In this document: piece by piece, positions 12,894-24,100 of the stretch
Layout of the letters: the number at the start of each line of letters is the position of its first letter
Numbering within the stretch: position 1 is the first letter of the stretch
Assembly: GCA_947247005.1 (NCBI GenBank)
Contig: OX365957.1
Location: 12,186,817-12,250,816 of the forward strand
Origin: Spisula solida
Taxonomy: Eukaryota > Mollusca > Bivalvia > Venerida > Mactridae
Reading direction: 5' to 3'
DNA length: 64,000 bases
The notes under the pieces: generated by a model
The model's database searches: none
Seen by the model: only the letters and a program-made list of their open reading frames with translations
Told to the model about the DNA's origin: nothing
Position numbers and translations under genes: made by a program

Positions 12894-15800
12894 GATCAAC
12901 ATAATGGCTTACTGTGTCCTACTCTCTACCAAAACATAGATCAACATCATGGCTTACTGTGTCATACCTCTCTACCACACATAGATCAACATCATGACTT
13001 ACTGTGTCCCTCTACCAAAACAAAGATCAACATCATGACTTACTGTGTCATACCACTCTACCATAATAAAGATCAACATCATGGCTTACTGAGTGATACC
13101 CATCTGTCACAACATAGACCACCATCATGTCTTACTGTGTCATATCCCTCTACCAAATCATAGATCTACATCATGGCTTACTGTGTCATATCCCTCTACC
13201 AAATCATAGATCAACATCATGGCTTACTGTGTCCTATCCCTCTACCAAATCATAGATCTACATCATGGCTTACAGTATCATACCCCTCTTCCAAAACATA
13301 GATCAACATCATGGCTTACTGTGTGATACCCATCTACCAAAACATAGATCAACATCATGGCTTACTGTGTCATACCCCTCTACCAAAACATAGATCAACA
13401 TCATGGCTTACTGTGTCATACCCCTCTACCAAAACATAGATCAACATCATGGCTTACTGTGTCATACCCCTCTACCAAAACATAGATCAACATCATGGCT
13501 TACTGTGTCATACCCCTCTACTAAAACATAGATCAACATCATGGCTTACTGTGTCATACCCCTCTACCAAAACATAGATCAACATCATTGCTTACTGTTT
13601 CATACCCCTCTACCAAAACATAGATCAACATCATGGCTTACTGTGTCATACCCCTCTACCAAAACATAGATCAACATCATGGCTTACCGTGTCATACCCC
13701 TCTACCACACATAGATCAACACCATGGCGTACTGTGTCATACCCCTCTACCAAAACATAGATCAACATCATGGCTTACTGCGTCATACCCCTGTACCAAA
13801 CATAGATCAACATCATGGCTTACAGTATCATACCCCTCTACCACACATAGATCAACATCATGGCTTACTGTGTCATACCCCTCTACCACACATAGATCAA
13901 CACCATGGCGTACTGTGTCATACCCCTCTACCAAAACATAGATCAACATCATGGCTTACTGTGTCATACCCCTCTTCCATAATAAAGATCAACATCATAG
14001 CTTACTGTATCATACCCCTCTACCAAAACATAGATCAACATCATGGCTTACTGTATCATACCCCTCTACCAAAATATAGATCAACATCATGGCTTACTGT
14101 GTCTTACCCCGCTACCAAAATATAGATCAACATCATGGCTTACTGTATCATACCCCTCTACCAAAATATTGATCAACATCATGGCTTACTGTATCATACC
14201 CCTCTACCAATACATAGATCAACATCATGGCTTACTGTATCATATCCCTCTACCAAAACATAGATCAACATCATGGCTTACTGTATCATATCCCTCTACT
14301 AAAACATAGATCAACATCATGCCTTACTGTGCGATACCCCTATACCAAAACATAGATCAACATCATGGTTTACTGTGTGATACCCATCTACCAAAACATA
14401 GATCAACATCATTGCTTACTGTGTGATACCCTCTACCAAAACATAGATCAACATCATGGCTTACTGCGTCATACCCCTGTACCAAACATAGATCAACATC
14501 ATGGCTTACAGTATCATACCCCTCTACCACACATAGATCAACATCATGGCTTACTGTGTCATACCCCTCTACCACACATAGATCAACACCATGGCGTACT
14601 GTGTCATACCCCTCTACCAAAACATAGATCAACATCATGGCTTACTGTGTCATACCTCTCTTCCATAATAAAGATCAACATCATAGCTTACTGTATCATA
14701 CCCCTCTACCAAAACATAGATCAACATCATGGCTTACTGTATCATACCCCTCTACCAAAATATAGATCAAAAATCATGGCTTACTGTGTCTTACCCCTCT
14801 ACCAAAATATAGATCAACATCATGGCTTACTGTATCATACCCCTCTACCAAAATATAGATCAACATCATGACTTACTGTATCATACCCCTCTACCAAAAT
14901 ATAGATCAACATCATGGCTTACTGTATCATACCCCTCTACCAAAATATAGATCAACATCATGGCTTACTGTGTCATACCCTCTACCAAAACATAGATCAA
15001 CATCATGGCTTACTGTGTCATATCCCTCTACTAAAACATAGATCAACATCATGGCTTACTGTGTGATACCCCTATACCAAAACATAGATCAACATCATGG
15101 TTTACTGTGTGATACCCATCTACTAAAACATAGATTAACATCATTGCTTACTGTGTGATACCCTCTACCAAAACATAGATCAACATCATGGCTTACTGTG
15201 TCTTACCCCTCTACCAAAACATAGATCAACATCATGGCTTACTGTGTCATACCCCTCTACCACACATAGATCAACATAATGGCTTACTGTGTCCTACTCT
15301 CTACCAAAACATAGATCAACATCATGGCTTACTGTGTCATACCTCTCTACCACACATAGATCAACATCATGGCTTACTGTATCATACCCCTTTGCCAAAG
15401 CATAGATCAACATCATGGCTTACTGTGTCATACCCCTCTACCAAAACATAGATCAACATCATGGCTTACTGTGTGATACCCATCAACCAAAACATAGATC
15501 AACATCATGGCTTACAGTATCATACCCCTCTACTAAACATAGATCAACATCATGGCTTACTGTGTGATACCCATCTGCCAAAACATAGATCAACATCATG
15601 GCTTACAGTATCATACCCCTCTACTAAAACATAGATCAACATCATGGCTTACTGTATCATACCCCTCTACTAAAACATAGATCAACATCATGGCTTACTG
15701 TATCATACCCCTCTACCAAACCATAGATCCACCTCATGGCTTACTGTATCATACCCCTCTACTAAAACATAGATCAACATCATGGCTTACTGTATCATAC

Positions 15801-16365
15801 CCCTCTACCAAAACATAGATCAACATCATGGCTTACTGTTTAATACCCCTCTACCAAAACCTAAATCAACATCATGACTTACTGTTTCATACCCCTCTAC
15901 CACACATAGATCAACATCATGGCTTACTGTTTCATACCCCTCTACCATAACATAGATCAACATCATGGCTTACTGCGTCATACCCCTCTACCAAACATAG
16001 ATCAACATCATGGCTTACTGCGTCATACCCCTCTACCATAACATAGATCGACATCATGGCTTACTGTATCATACCCCTCTACCAAAACATAGATCCACCT
16101 CATGGCTTACTGTATCATACCCCTCTACTAAAACATAGATCAACATCATGGCTTACTGTATCATACCCCTCTACCAAAACATAGATCAACATCATGGCTT
16201 ACTGTTTAATACCCCTCTACCAAAACCTAAATCAACATCATGACTTACTGTTTCATACCCCTCTACCACACATAGATCAACATCATGGCTTACTGTTTCA
16301 TACCCCTCTACCATAACATAGATCAACATCATGGCTTACTGCGTCATACCCCTCTACCAAACATA
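12894..16365. repeat. Segmental duplication within the satellite, right copy (~3.47 kb)
   Basis: Tandem partner of 9470-12893. Homology ends near 16370, where the left copy continues into cataatgg but the right copy into catcatgg. A shorter block at 8472-8900 also recurs 1,689 bp downstream (10161 onward), showing several nested rounds of duplication. Confidence 0.85.
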
Positions 16366-17569
16366 GATCAACATCATGGCTTACTGCGTCATACCCCTCT
16401 ACCATAACATAGATCGACATCATGGCTTACTGCGTCATACCCCTCTACCACACATAGATCAACATCATGGCTTACTGTGTCATACTCCTCTACCAAAACA
16501 GAGATCAACATCATGGCTTACTGTGTCATACACCTATACCAAAACACAGATCAACATCATGGCTTACTGTGTCATACTCCTCTACCAAAACATAGATCAA
16601 CATCATGGCTTACTGTGTCCTACCCTCTAACAAAACATAGATCAAAATCATGGCTTACTGTGTCATACCCCTCTACCATAATAAAGATCAACATCATGAC
16701 TTACTGTGTCATACCCATCTGCCAATACATAGATCAACATCATTGCTTACTGTGTGCTACCCATCTACTAAAACATAGATCAACATCATGGCTTACTGTT
16801 TCATACCCCTTTACCAAAACATAGATCAACATCATGGCTTACAGTATCATACCCCTCTACCAAAACATAGATCAACATCATGGCTTACTGTATCATACCC
16901 CTCTACCAATATTTAGATCAACATCATGGCTTACTGTGTCATCCCCTCTACCAAAACATAGATCAACATAATGGCTTACTGTGTCATATCCCTCTACTAA
17001 AACATAGATCAACATCATGTCTTACTGTATCATACCCCTCTACCAAAACATAGATCGACATCATGGCTTACTGTGTCATACCCCTCTACCATAATAAAGA
17101 TCAACATCATGGCTTACTGTGTGAGACCCATCTGCCAAAACATAGGTCAACATCATGGCTTACTGTGTGAGACCCATCTGCCAAACATAGGTCAACATCA
17201 TTGCTTACTGTGTGATACCCATCTACTAAAACATAGATCAACATCATTGCTTACTGTGTGATACCCATCTGCCAAAACATAGATCAACATCATGGCTTAC
17301 TGTGTGAGACCCATCTGCCAAAACATAGGTCAACATCATTGCTTACTGTGTGATACCCATCTGCCAAAACATAGATCAACAGCATTGCTTACTGTGTGAT
17401 ACCCATCTGCCAAAACATAGATCAACATCATGGCTTACTGTGTCACCCCCCTCTACCAAAACACAAAGATCTACATCATGGGTTACCGTGTTGCATCCCA
17501 ACTGAGCAGCATCATTGTTAACTGTCAACCAAAGCATAGACCACTTTCCAACATTTTTGTTCAAAGGTA

Positions 17570-17830
17570 CATTTGTTTATTTTGTTATTTGTACGTCAGA
17601 TTGGTTAATATACACAGTTACAGTTTAACACTGACAGTAAATTAACATAAGCAATGACATTGAAATACACTCTTCCTACAAGTAAGTATAAAAATAAGAT
17701 ATTAACAGTAAATAAGACAAAACGATGCATAACATTGAAATATACACTTCATACGTATAGTATCCAGAGAGTGTTAGTAAATGAGCAAACATACGCATAA
17801 CATTGAAATATATACACTACTCAAAAGTGC
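17570..17830. repeat. Degenerate ~75-bp repeats, left block
   Basis: Units containing acagtaaat(a/g)agacaaaa, cataacattgaaatatacac and ttcatacgta recur every 70-80 bp. The same units reappear at 19690-19890. Confidence 0.55.
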
Positions 17831-18124
17831 CAAACCGCCAGCATACTTTTGATTGTTTCGTTAATAATACAGTTTGCATACCAATACTTAAATAAAAGAT
17901 GCAGTTAATTATTGATATATTGCAACGTATTGCAAGCACGTGATCATAAAGGATGACTGTCCTCCTAGAAAAACACGTAACATGCCATGATTGACCAAAT
18001 ACAAACTCGGCTGATGTGCATCAGTAACAATCTTGCTACAAAATTTCAAAAAGGCTTCTTCAAAGAAATATTAATTTTGCAAAACTAAACAGGCTTGGAT
18101 TATGATATTCACAAATACTGTTAA

Positions 18125-19371
18125 TTAAGGACGTTTGATACAGTTGTTTATGCGCATCAACAAAATGTTTGTCGTGATACTATCTAGGGTTAGTATAAAT
18201 ATAGGTACTTTGGGGTAAAAAATAAATTCACTGAGCAAATTATATGAAAACACTGCGTGAAATAGCGATTACATTTTCATTAATTTTTTGTGAAATTAGA
18301 AATTATTACTTGGGTTACCTGTACCCATTTATAATAAGTGTTTGTATTGCCTGGGACTTCACAAATCCCCTTTTACTGATATATAGGGAATAAATTTATG
18401 ATATATTGACTAAAATTTTGAAGATTATTCAAGTGAGCGATTCAGGGCCCATCTGTGCCCCCTTGCTGTATGGAATGCGACGTCACTGCCAAATTGGGGA
18501 AAAGGGGAGATAATTCAGTAATAATAGCACAAAGTGTAGCGTGATAACCTATGTTTTATTTTAATTTTTAGATAAAGTACACTTTAATCAACATCATTAG
18601 CCAAAAATAGATTATGACAAGACTAGAAATTATGGGAAAAACATATATGCAAAATGTACTAATTTGGCCTTTTTGCGCCATTTTACCGCCATTTTACCGC
18701 ACTTTTCATAACAAAGAGACACAATTACGACGTAACTGCACCTAAAATAATTCTTGTAACACGTCAATTTCTTCTAAGTTTATATTTACTATACTTTTAT
18801 GTACATAATATGCAAATGTAAGTACTCTTTTGGTATTAGAATATTTTTTCCGCGCAGATAATGCGTTACTTTTACGCACTTTCACTAAGGTTTTTTATGA
18901 TATAGGGGGACAATAATGACGTCATGACGAAAAAAGTAGTCCCGTGACCTATCTTTTTTATTTAATATTTGGATTGAGTACACTTTTATCCACAAAATTA
19001 GCAATAAAAAATATATTGGTCATCGAGGTCGTTTTTGAGCTACGGTCGATTTTGTGTATTTTTTGGTCTTTTTTAGCAGTCATTTTTTCGGAAATTTTGA
19101 CAATTACTGTTTTGTCAAAATTTCTGAATTTTGTAATCAATACCAAAAGTGATTAGGAATGTTTGAATAATATTAAATGAATACATGGCGAAATATCAGA
19201 ATTTTTGGTCATTTTCTTGAAAAGTGATGTTGCAAAAGGGCCCTTGACCCATTAAATAGTACCGCGACATACCTTTTTATTTCACATATTGCTTCAGTAT
19301 ATATTAAACTATAATTGTGCTATTTTTTGTTATCTTTTAAAAAAAATACTAACCCTATCGAACGTCCTTAA
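18125..19371. mobile_element. TTAA-flanked inverted-repeat element (piggyBac-like, non-autonomous?)
   Basis: Left TTAA (18125-18128) is followed by GGACGTTTGATA; the right end is TATCGAACGTCC followed by TTAA (19368-19371). A TTAA duplication with short inverted ends is the hallmark of piggyBac insertions, although GGA ends are not the classic form. The 1.24-kb interior has no transposase; instead it holds about three diverged direct modules, each with a gtgacctatctttttattt-like core followed by a tacactttaatc-like segment. Two diverged TIR-like CTAACCC/GGGTTAG motifs lie just inside. Confidence 0.45.
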
Positions 19372-19680
19372 AACGGAGATAACCACTTAAATAACTATTA
19401 CAAACGAAATAGAAACAATTTTTTATTTAAAAAAACTAAGAAACGCAACTTATCCGAGCTTATGCCATCGTGTTCTTTTTGTGCTAACTTAGCATGTTAG
19501 GTGTTTTTCGTGTAGAAAATCACATCAAAACCGTACATGAATACAAAATGTACGTTCGTTTAGATGTGTATGTCTTTCACATATACAGTATGCTAGATTA
19601 CGTAACAAGTCTAATAAGTCTAATATAAGGTTTATTAGACCACAAATAGGATATAAATAAACAAAAAGCTATATGGAGTA
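19372..19680. other. Non-coding, nothing recognised
   Basis: AT-rich sequence between the TTAA-flanked element and the right block of ~75-bp repeats. No coding segment. Confidence 0.3.
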
Positions 19681-19689
19681 GTTTACACT

Positions 19690-19890
19690 TCATATGTAGG
19701 TATATGTATTACATCCAGATATTGACAGTATATGAGACGAAATACGCCAAACATTGAAACATACACTTCATATGTAAGTATTACATCCAGATATTGACAG
19801 TAAATGAGACAAAATACGCCAAAAATTGAAATGTAAACTTTATACCAGTATAACATCCATAGATCGGCAGTATATATGAGACATTAAGAT
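19690..19890. repeat. Degenerate ~75-bp repeats, right block
   Basis: Units with atccagatattgacagta, gagacaaaatacgccaaa and attgaaa(c/t)(a/g)tacactt match those at 17570-17830. The two blocks bracket the TTAA-flanked element and its surroundings. Confidence 0.6.
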
Positions 19891-19894
19891 ATCC

Positions 19895-20933
19895 TTAGAG
19901 CAGCCTACACAGTTTACGACTTTTCTAGTAATTCACATGGTCCCTAGATTATGTCAACTTGACTATACTGACAGCTTGAGCTTGGACTTTCGACGGTTGT
20001 GTTCATTTTCTCGGTCGGTTGTTTGTTGGGCATTGTATTGTGTAATTGTGACGTGTGGTGTTTTTATGTTTACTGTGCTCGACTGTTTGAATTGAGTGCT
20101 GCCTTCCCTGTCCGAGTCTTTGTTATCATTTTGCAGCACCGAGATAAAATATTTACGAAAGCCGGTGTAATGTTGTCCCTAATCAGGGCACCGACCCGTT
20201 TGTCTAGCTTTATAAAATCTTTATTTGGTAAAAATAAGAACTTTTGGCACCTAATTAAATCGCCATGGGTGGTATACCAGTACCTTCTGTTTTGGCAACA
20301 CGACATTCAAATCCGCCCTCTTTGTGTGCATGACCTTGGTCACGTATTATTTTTAGTCTGGGATGCATGCGTATCTATGGAAGGAAAATATCCGAATTTA
20401 GGCATTTAGTAGGTCCATAACGGAAGTCTAAAAGTGCAATTCCGCCCATATATGTTGTAATACGCTACATGTGTGCAATGGATATACACTTAATACAATT
20501 ACATGTACGAGTATAACAACAAGAGCCTGACCCTATATCAGAACAAAGAAGCTATGTACAACGTTTATAAAAAAAAGTAAGGACGCCTCTGGAGACTGCA
20601 GTTGACTTCGATTTAGCAGCCTAATTACCCCGCTTGGTCGTTGTATAGTGATCATGCATTTAAATAAAGGTTTTGTTGTTTTAGTATGACGCCCAAAGTC
20701 ATTGTATGTGTTAGTAAAGATATTGTGCAGAATAAATGCATTTTGATGTTCTCCAATAAAACTAGTCAATGCATTTCTCTTATATATGTAGATCTGATAT
20801 TCATTACACGTATATATACAACATTGACCATATGCTAGCTGTTTCACCAACTTTGATGGATTGATTATCACATGGAATCTTTGTTCAATGAATATAGAGT
20901 CTCATGGTTATTGTGAGTGGATGAGGTCACCAT
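19895..20933. other. 3' flank / probable 3'UTR of the SLC5 gene
   Basis: The SLC5 stop codon lies at 20934-20936 on the minus strand. On that strand an AATAAA lies at 20225-20220, about 0.7 kb past the stop, and could serve polyadenylation, but no transcript evidence is available. A 136-codon plus-strand frame at 19999-20409 resembles no family and is treated as chance. Confidence 0.35.
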
Positions 20934-21151
20934 TCAGTTAGGCTGATATTCCCAAACAGACCAAAATATGTACAAGAAGACTCCAATACAGAGAATGATT
21001 ATAAGCCCTGTTGTAAGAATGATCTTTTCTGTCTTGGTTTGATGCAGATTAGCAACTTCTTGCATATGTTCCTTCAGTTTTTCTTCGTGTTCATGGTCGA
21101 TAGCTTTAGCTCCACACAGATAGTTCAACGTCTTCTCTCTGCAACCATCAT
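20934..21151 (-). CDS. SLC5 coding exon 15 (residues 616-687, stop)
   Basis: Encodes [19 protein letters not shown], an acidic/basic helix and the final membrane segment [20 protein letters not shown], ending EYQPN. A LNYLCG-like motif before the last helix is typical of the family. The acceptor is cttcag|AT. Confidence 0.94.
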
Positions 21152-24100
21152 CTGAAGTCAGATAAAATCATCAAGTTATATGCTTGTTATACCATGGTTG
21201 CTAACATGCTAGTGGGGTTAACATTGTTCAAGTCAAGTACGTGGACATCAAAGAGGCAGACTATTGACCAAATGCTGTATGATTTGCTGACATACGAGTA
21301 CACATTTATCTGGTAGATATAGATCTTCTATGAAATACAATGTTTGTAGGAAACCATGCTGGTAAACTGTAAGTCGTGATTGGGGCATGTTGGGTACCTT
21401 CCTTCTGTACTAACGCATCATACATGTTTTAAGTGTTCTGTCTTATAAACATTCACTTTAATCATTTTTATTATTTAAAAAAAACGAAACTTCAATCGTG
21501 CAGACAATACAAACATTGCCAATTTATTGTCTTTCAGTGGTCGTAACTCTGAAATCAATAGTAGGGCATAGTAGGTGATATAAGATGGGTGAAAGTTTGA
21601 TTAGAATCATAAATGAATCCACAATTGTGCAGACGAATTGTGGTCCCATAAGCTCACCTTGTCACTATGAGCTAAAATGGACCCTTGTGGTTGGCTAGAC
21701 CTTGGAGTAATTTATCAGGTTCTATATCTGGATTATCTAACTTAGGATCTCTAAACACGTGCACATACAAGTAATGGTGGTATTTTACCTTGGAGTGATT
21801 TGTCAGGTTCTATATCTGGATTATCTAACTTAGGATCTCTAAACACGTTCTTTTCTTGATTCTGTACAGTAAACACTTTCCCATCATCATCAGTAAGTGT
21901 AATGTTTGTAAAACCTTCAGCAGGAGTGTCCTCCACATAAAGAGGATCATGACGAGTCCAGTAGGTTGTACGATTCAACTGAAAACACATCATCAGCTTA
22001 CGTAAGTATTTAATTGTTCAAACATGTTACCTAATCATCATTAAATGGAATATTGAGATATAGAATCTCCAGTGGCATATGTAATTGAAGACGGTTCAGT
22101 AGATTAGGTCTGTATATTTATTTGACTGTGAGTAAAAGTTCCTAATTTTGCATGACTTGTCTGAATACTTGCAAATTTGTAGGACACTCAGATATCAAGG
22201 GTGTGGTTGGTAGGATACTCACATATATATCGTGTGTGTGGTTTGTAGGATAATTACATATTGTGGGCGTGGTTAGTAGGATACGCACATGTTGTGTGTG
22301 TGGTTTGTAGGATAATTACATATTGTGGGCGTGGTTAGTAGGATACTCACATATATATCGTGGATGTGGTTTGTATGATACTTACATCATATTGTGGGCG
22401 TGGTTAGTAGGATACGCACATGTTGTGTGTGTGGTTTGTAGGATAATTACACATTGTGGGCGTGGTTAGTAGGATACTCACATATATATCGTGGATGTGG
22501 TTTGTTTGATACTCACATATCGTTTGTGTGGTTAGCAGGATACTCACATATATACCGTGGGTGAGGTTTTTATGATACTCTCATATATTGTGGGCGTGGT
22601 TAGTAGGATACTCATACAAACCACCACCACGATATATATGTATCGTGGTGTGGTTTGTCGGATACATATTACGGGGTAGTTCAACTGATACATGTACATT
22701 GGACTTACCAATTTTGGATGTGGTTTTTCAGTGAACAAACTGATGATGATTGCCAGTGCTGCCGTGAGTAATGTTATAAAGAGAGAGAAGTACATGTAGT
22801 GGAAGTTCTTCAGTATCGCAGGTCTGGTATCTTCCTTCTCACACCCACCAGCATCATGATGTGTAAACACTAACACCATACGGACAACACCAATCATAAA
22901 TGCAACCATAAGTGACCAAAATGCACCCTGAAACATAGTAGAATTTCTATTTACCAATCACCAAAATTAGTAGAATTCCTATTTACCAATCACCAAAATG
23001 CTCCCTGAAACATAGTAGAATTCCTATTTACCAATCACCAAAATGCTCCCTGAAACATAGTAGAATTCCTATTTACCAATCACCAAAATGCACCCTAAAA
23101 CATGGTAGAATTCCTAATTGTCAATTACAAAAACGAACAACCACATTGGATAGGAAATGACATAAAAATGAAGTCATTCGCAGATTTGAATCAATGTAAT
23201 ATTTCAGTGTATACCAATTAAACATTCCGTTTTTCACTCAGATCTACTTGTTTTGTTTTTGCAAAATGTTTGCAACTACCCTACACAAAATTATGACAGA
23301 TGCGTTATTGTTTAACTTGTCCATGCTGTCAACAATAGACTCACGGGGTGATTATGAATGGAGTTCAGTAAGTATATAAGTTGCTGTACATTAAGAGTTC
23401 ATCCTTTTATGTGACCAACATCAGTGAAGTTATGACTAACATAAAGGTGTTTTTTTTTGGTTTTGGAAAATTGTATACAGTCAACTGACTTTAACTATTC
23501 ATTGACATGTGTCATTGTGTAACCGGGTATTCATTTAAAAGTATTTAAGATGTGAAGTGGTGATATTATGGCTCCTTATTGGGACAATATTTCTGCATGG
23601 GGGGCACATTTAGTTTCATTTCATTAGCGTGTGTTTACCTTTTCATTGACTCTAGGAACGAGTATACCAATCATGAAGACAGCAGCGAACGGGGGAGCGA
23701 GGTAATCTGTGATTTCCTGGATATAGATGAATACTTGGTTACCCTGCATCTCCTTCACGACAGGTACCCAGGCAATCGACACACCCACCATAACAAGTAT
23801 GAACAACCTACAGTACATGTATATGGTTTAAACTATACATGCTACATCACACCAATACTTAACACATCATTTGGGAAAATCATATTTATGCGTTTAAATT
23901 AAACATTATAGAAATATAATTATTACTTATGCAAAATGTTTTGATGTTGAATTAAAATATTGTTCGAATGAACAATACTAAAAATACCACCTAACAGTAG
24001 CTTCTTCGTATAGTTTGTCCTGATCTGTCAATTTCACAAAATTTCTGTACTACATTTCGAGGGCTCAGTGCAAAACTATTGTACATCCCTATATAAATTG

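Larger units (their letters stand above)
6630..17510. repeat. 10.9-kb array of a 46-bp satellite unit
   Basis: Roughly 235 head-to-tail copies of a 46-bp unit (accaaaacatagatcaaca, then tcatggcttactgtgtcata, then cccctct). Register check: aacatagatc recurs at 9961 and 10007. Common variants include cacacata for aaaacata, gtgatacccat for gtcatacccct, and cataataaag. Since 46 leaves remainder 1 on division by 3, the reading frame rotates each unit and spurious frames of up to 168 codons appear on both strands. Edge units (6630-6830, 16600-17510) are more diverged than the centre, the usual pattern for an unequally recombining array. Confidence 0.95.

Noticed and set aside
6630..17510. Many reading frames of 60-168 codons with MAYC-IPLYQNIDQHHG repeats on both strands
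   Set aside because: They arise because the 46-bp unit lacks stops in rotation. They lack start or splice context, occur on both strands and break at random units.
6630..17510. Regular direct repeats that might suggest a CRISPR array
   Set aside because: The repeats are head-to-tail with no unique spacers, there are no cas genes, and the context is eukaryotic.
19999..20409. 136-codon plus-strand frame in the SLC5 3' flank
   Set aside because: No recognisable domain, no flanking gene structure and biased composition like other chance frames nearby.
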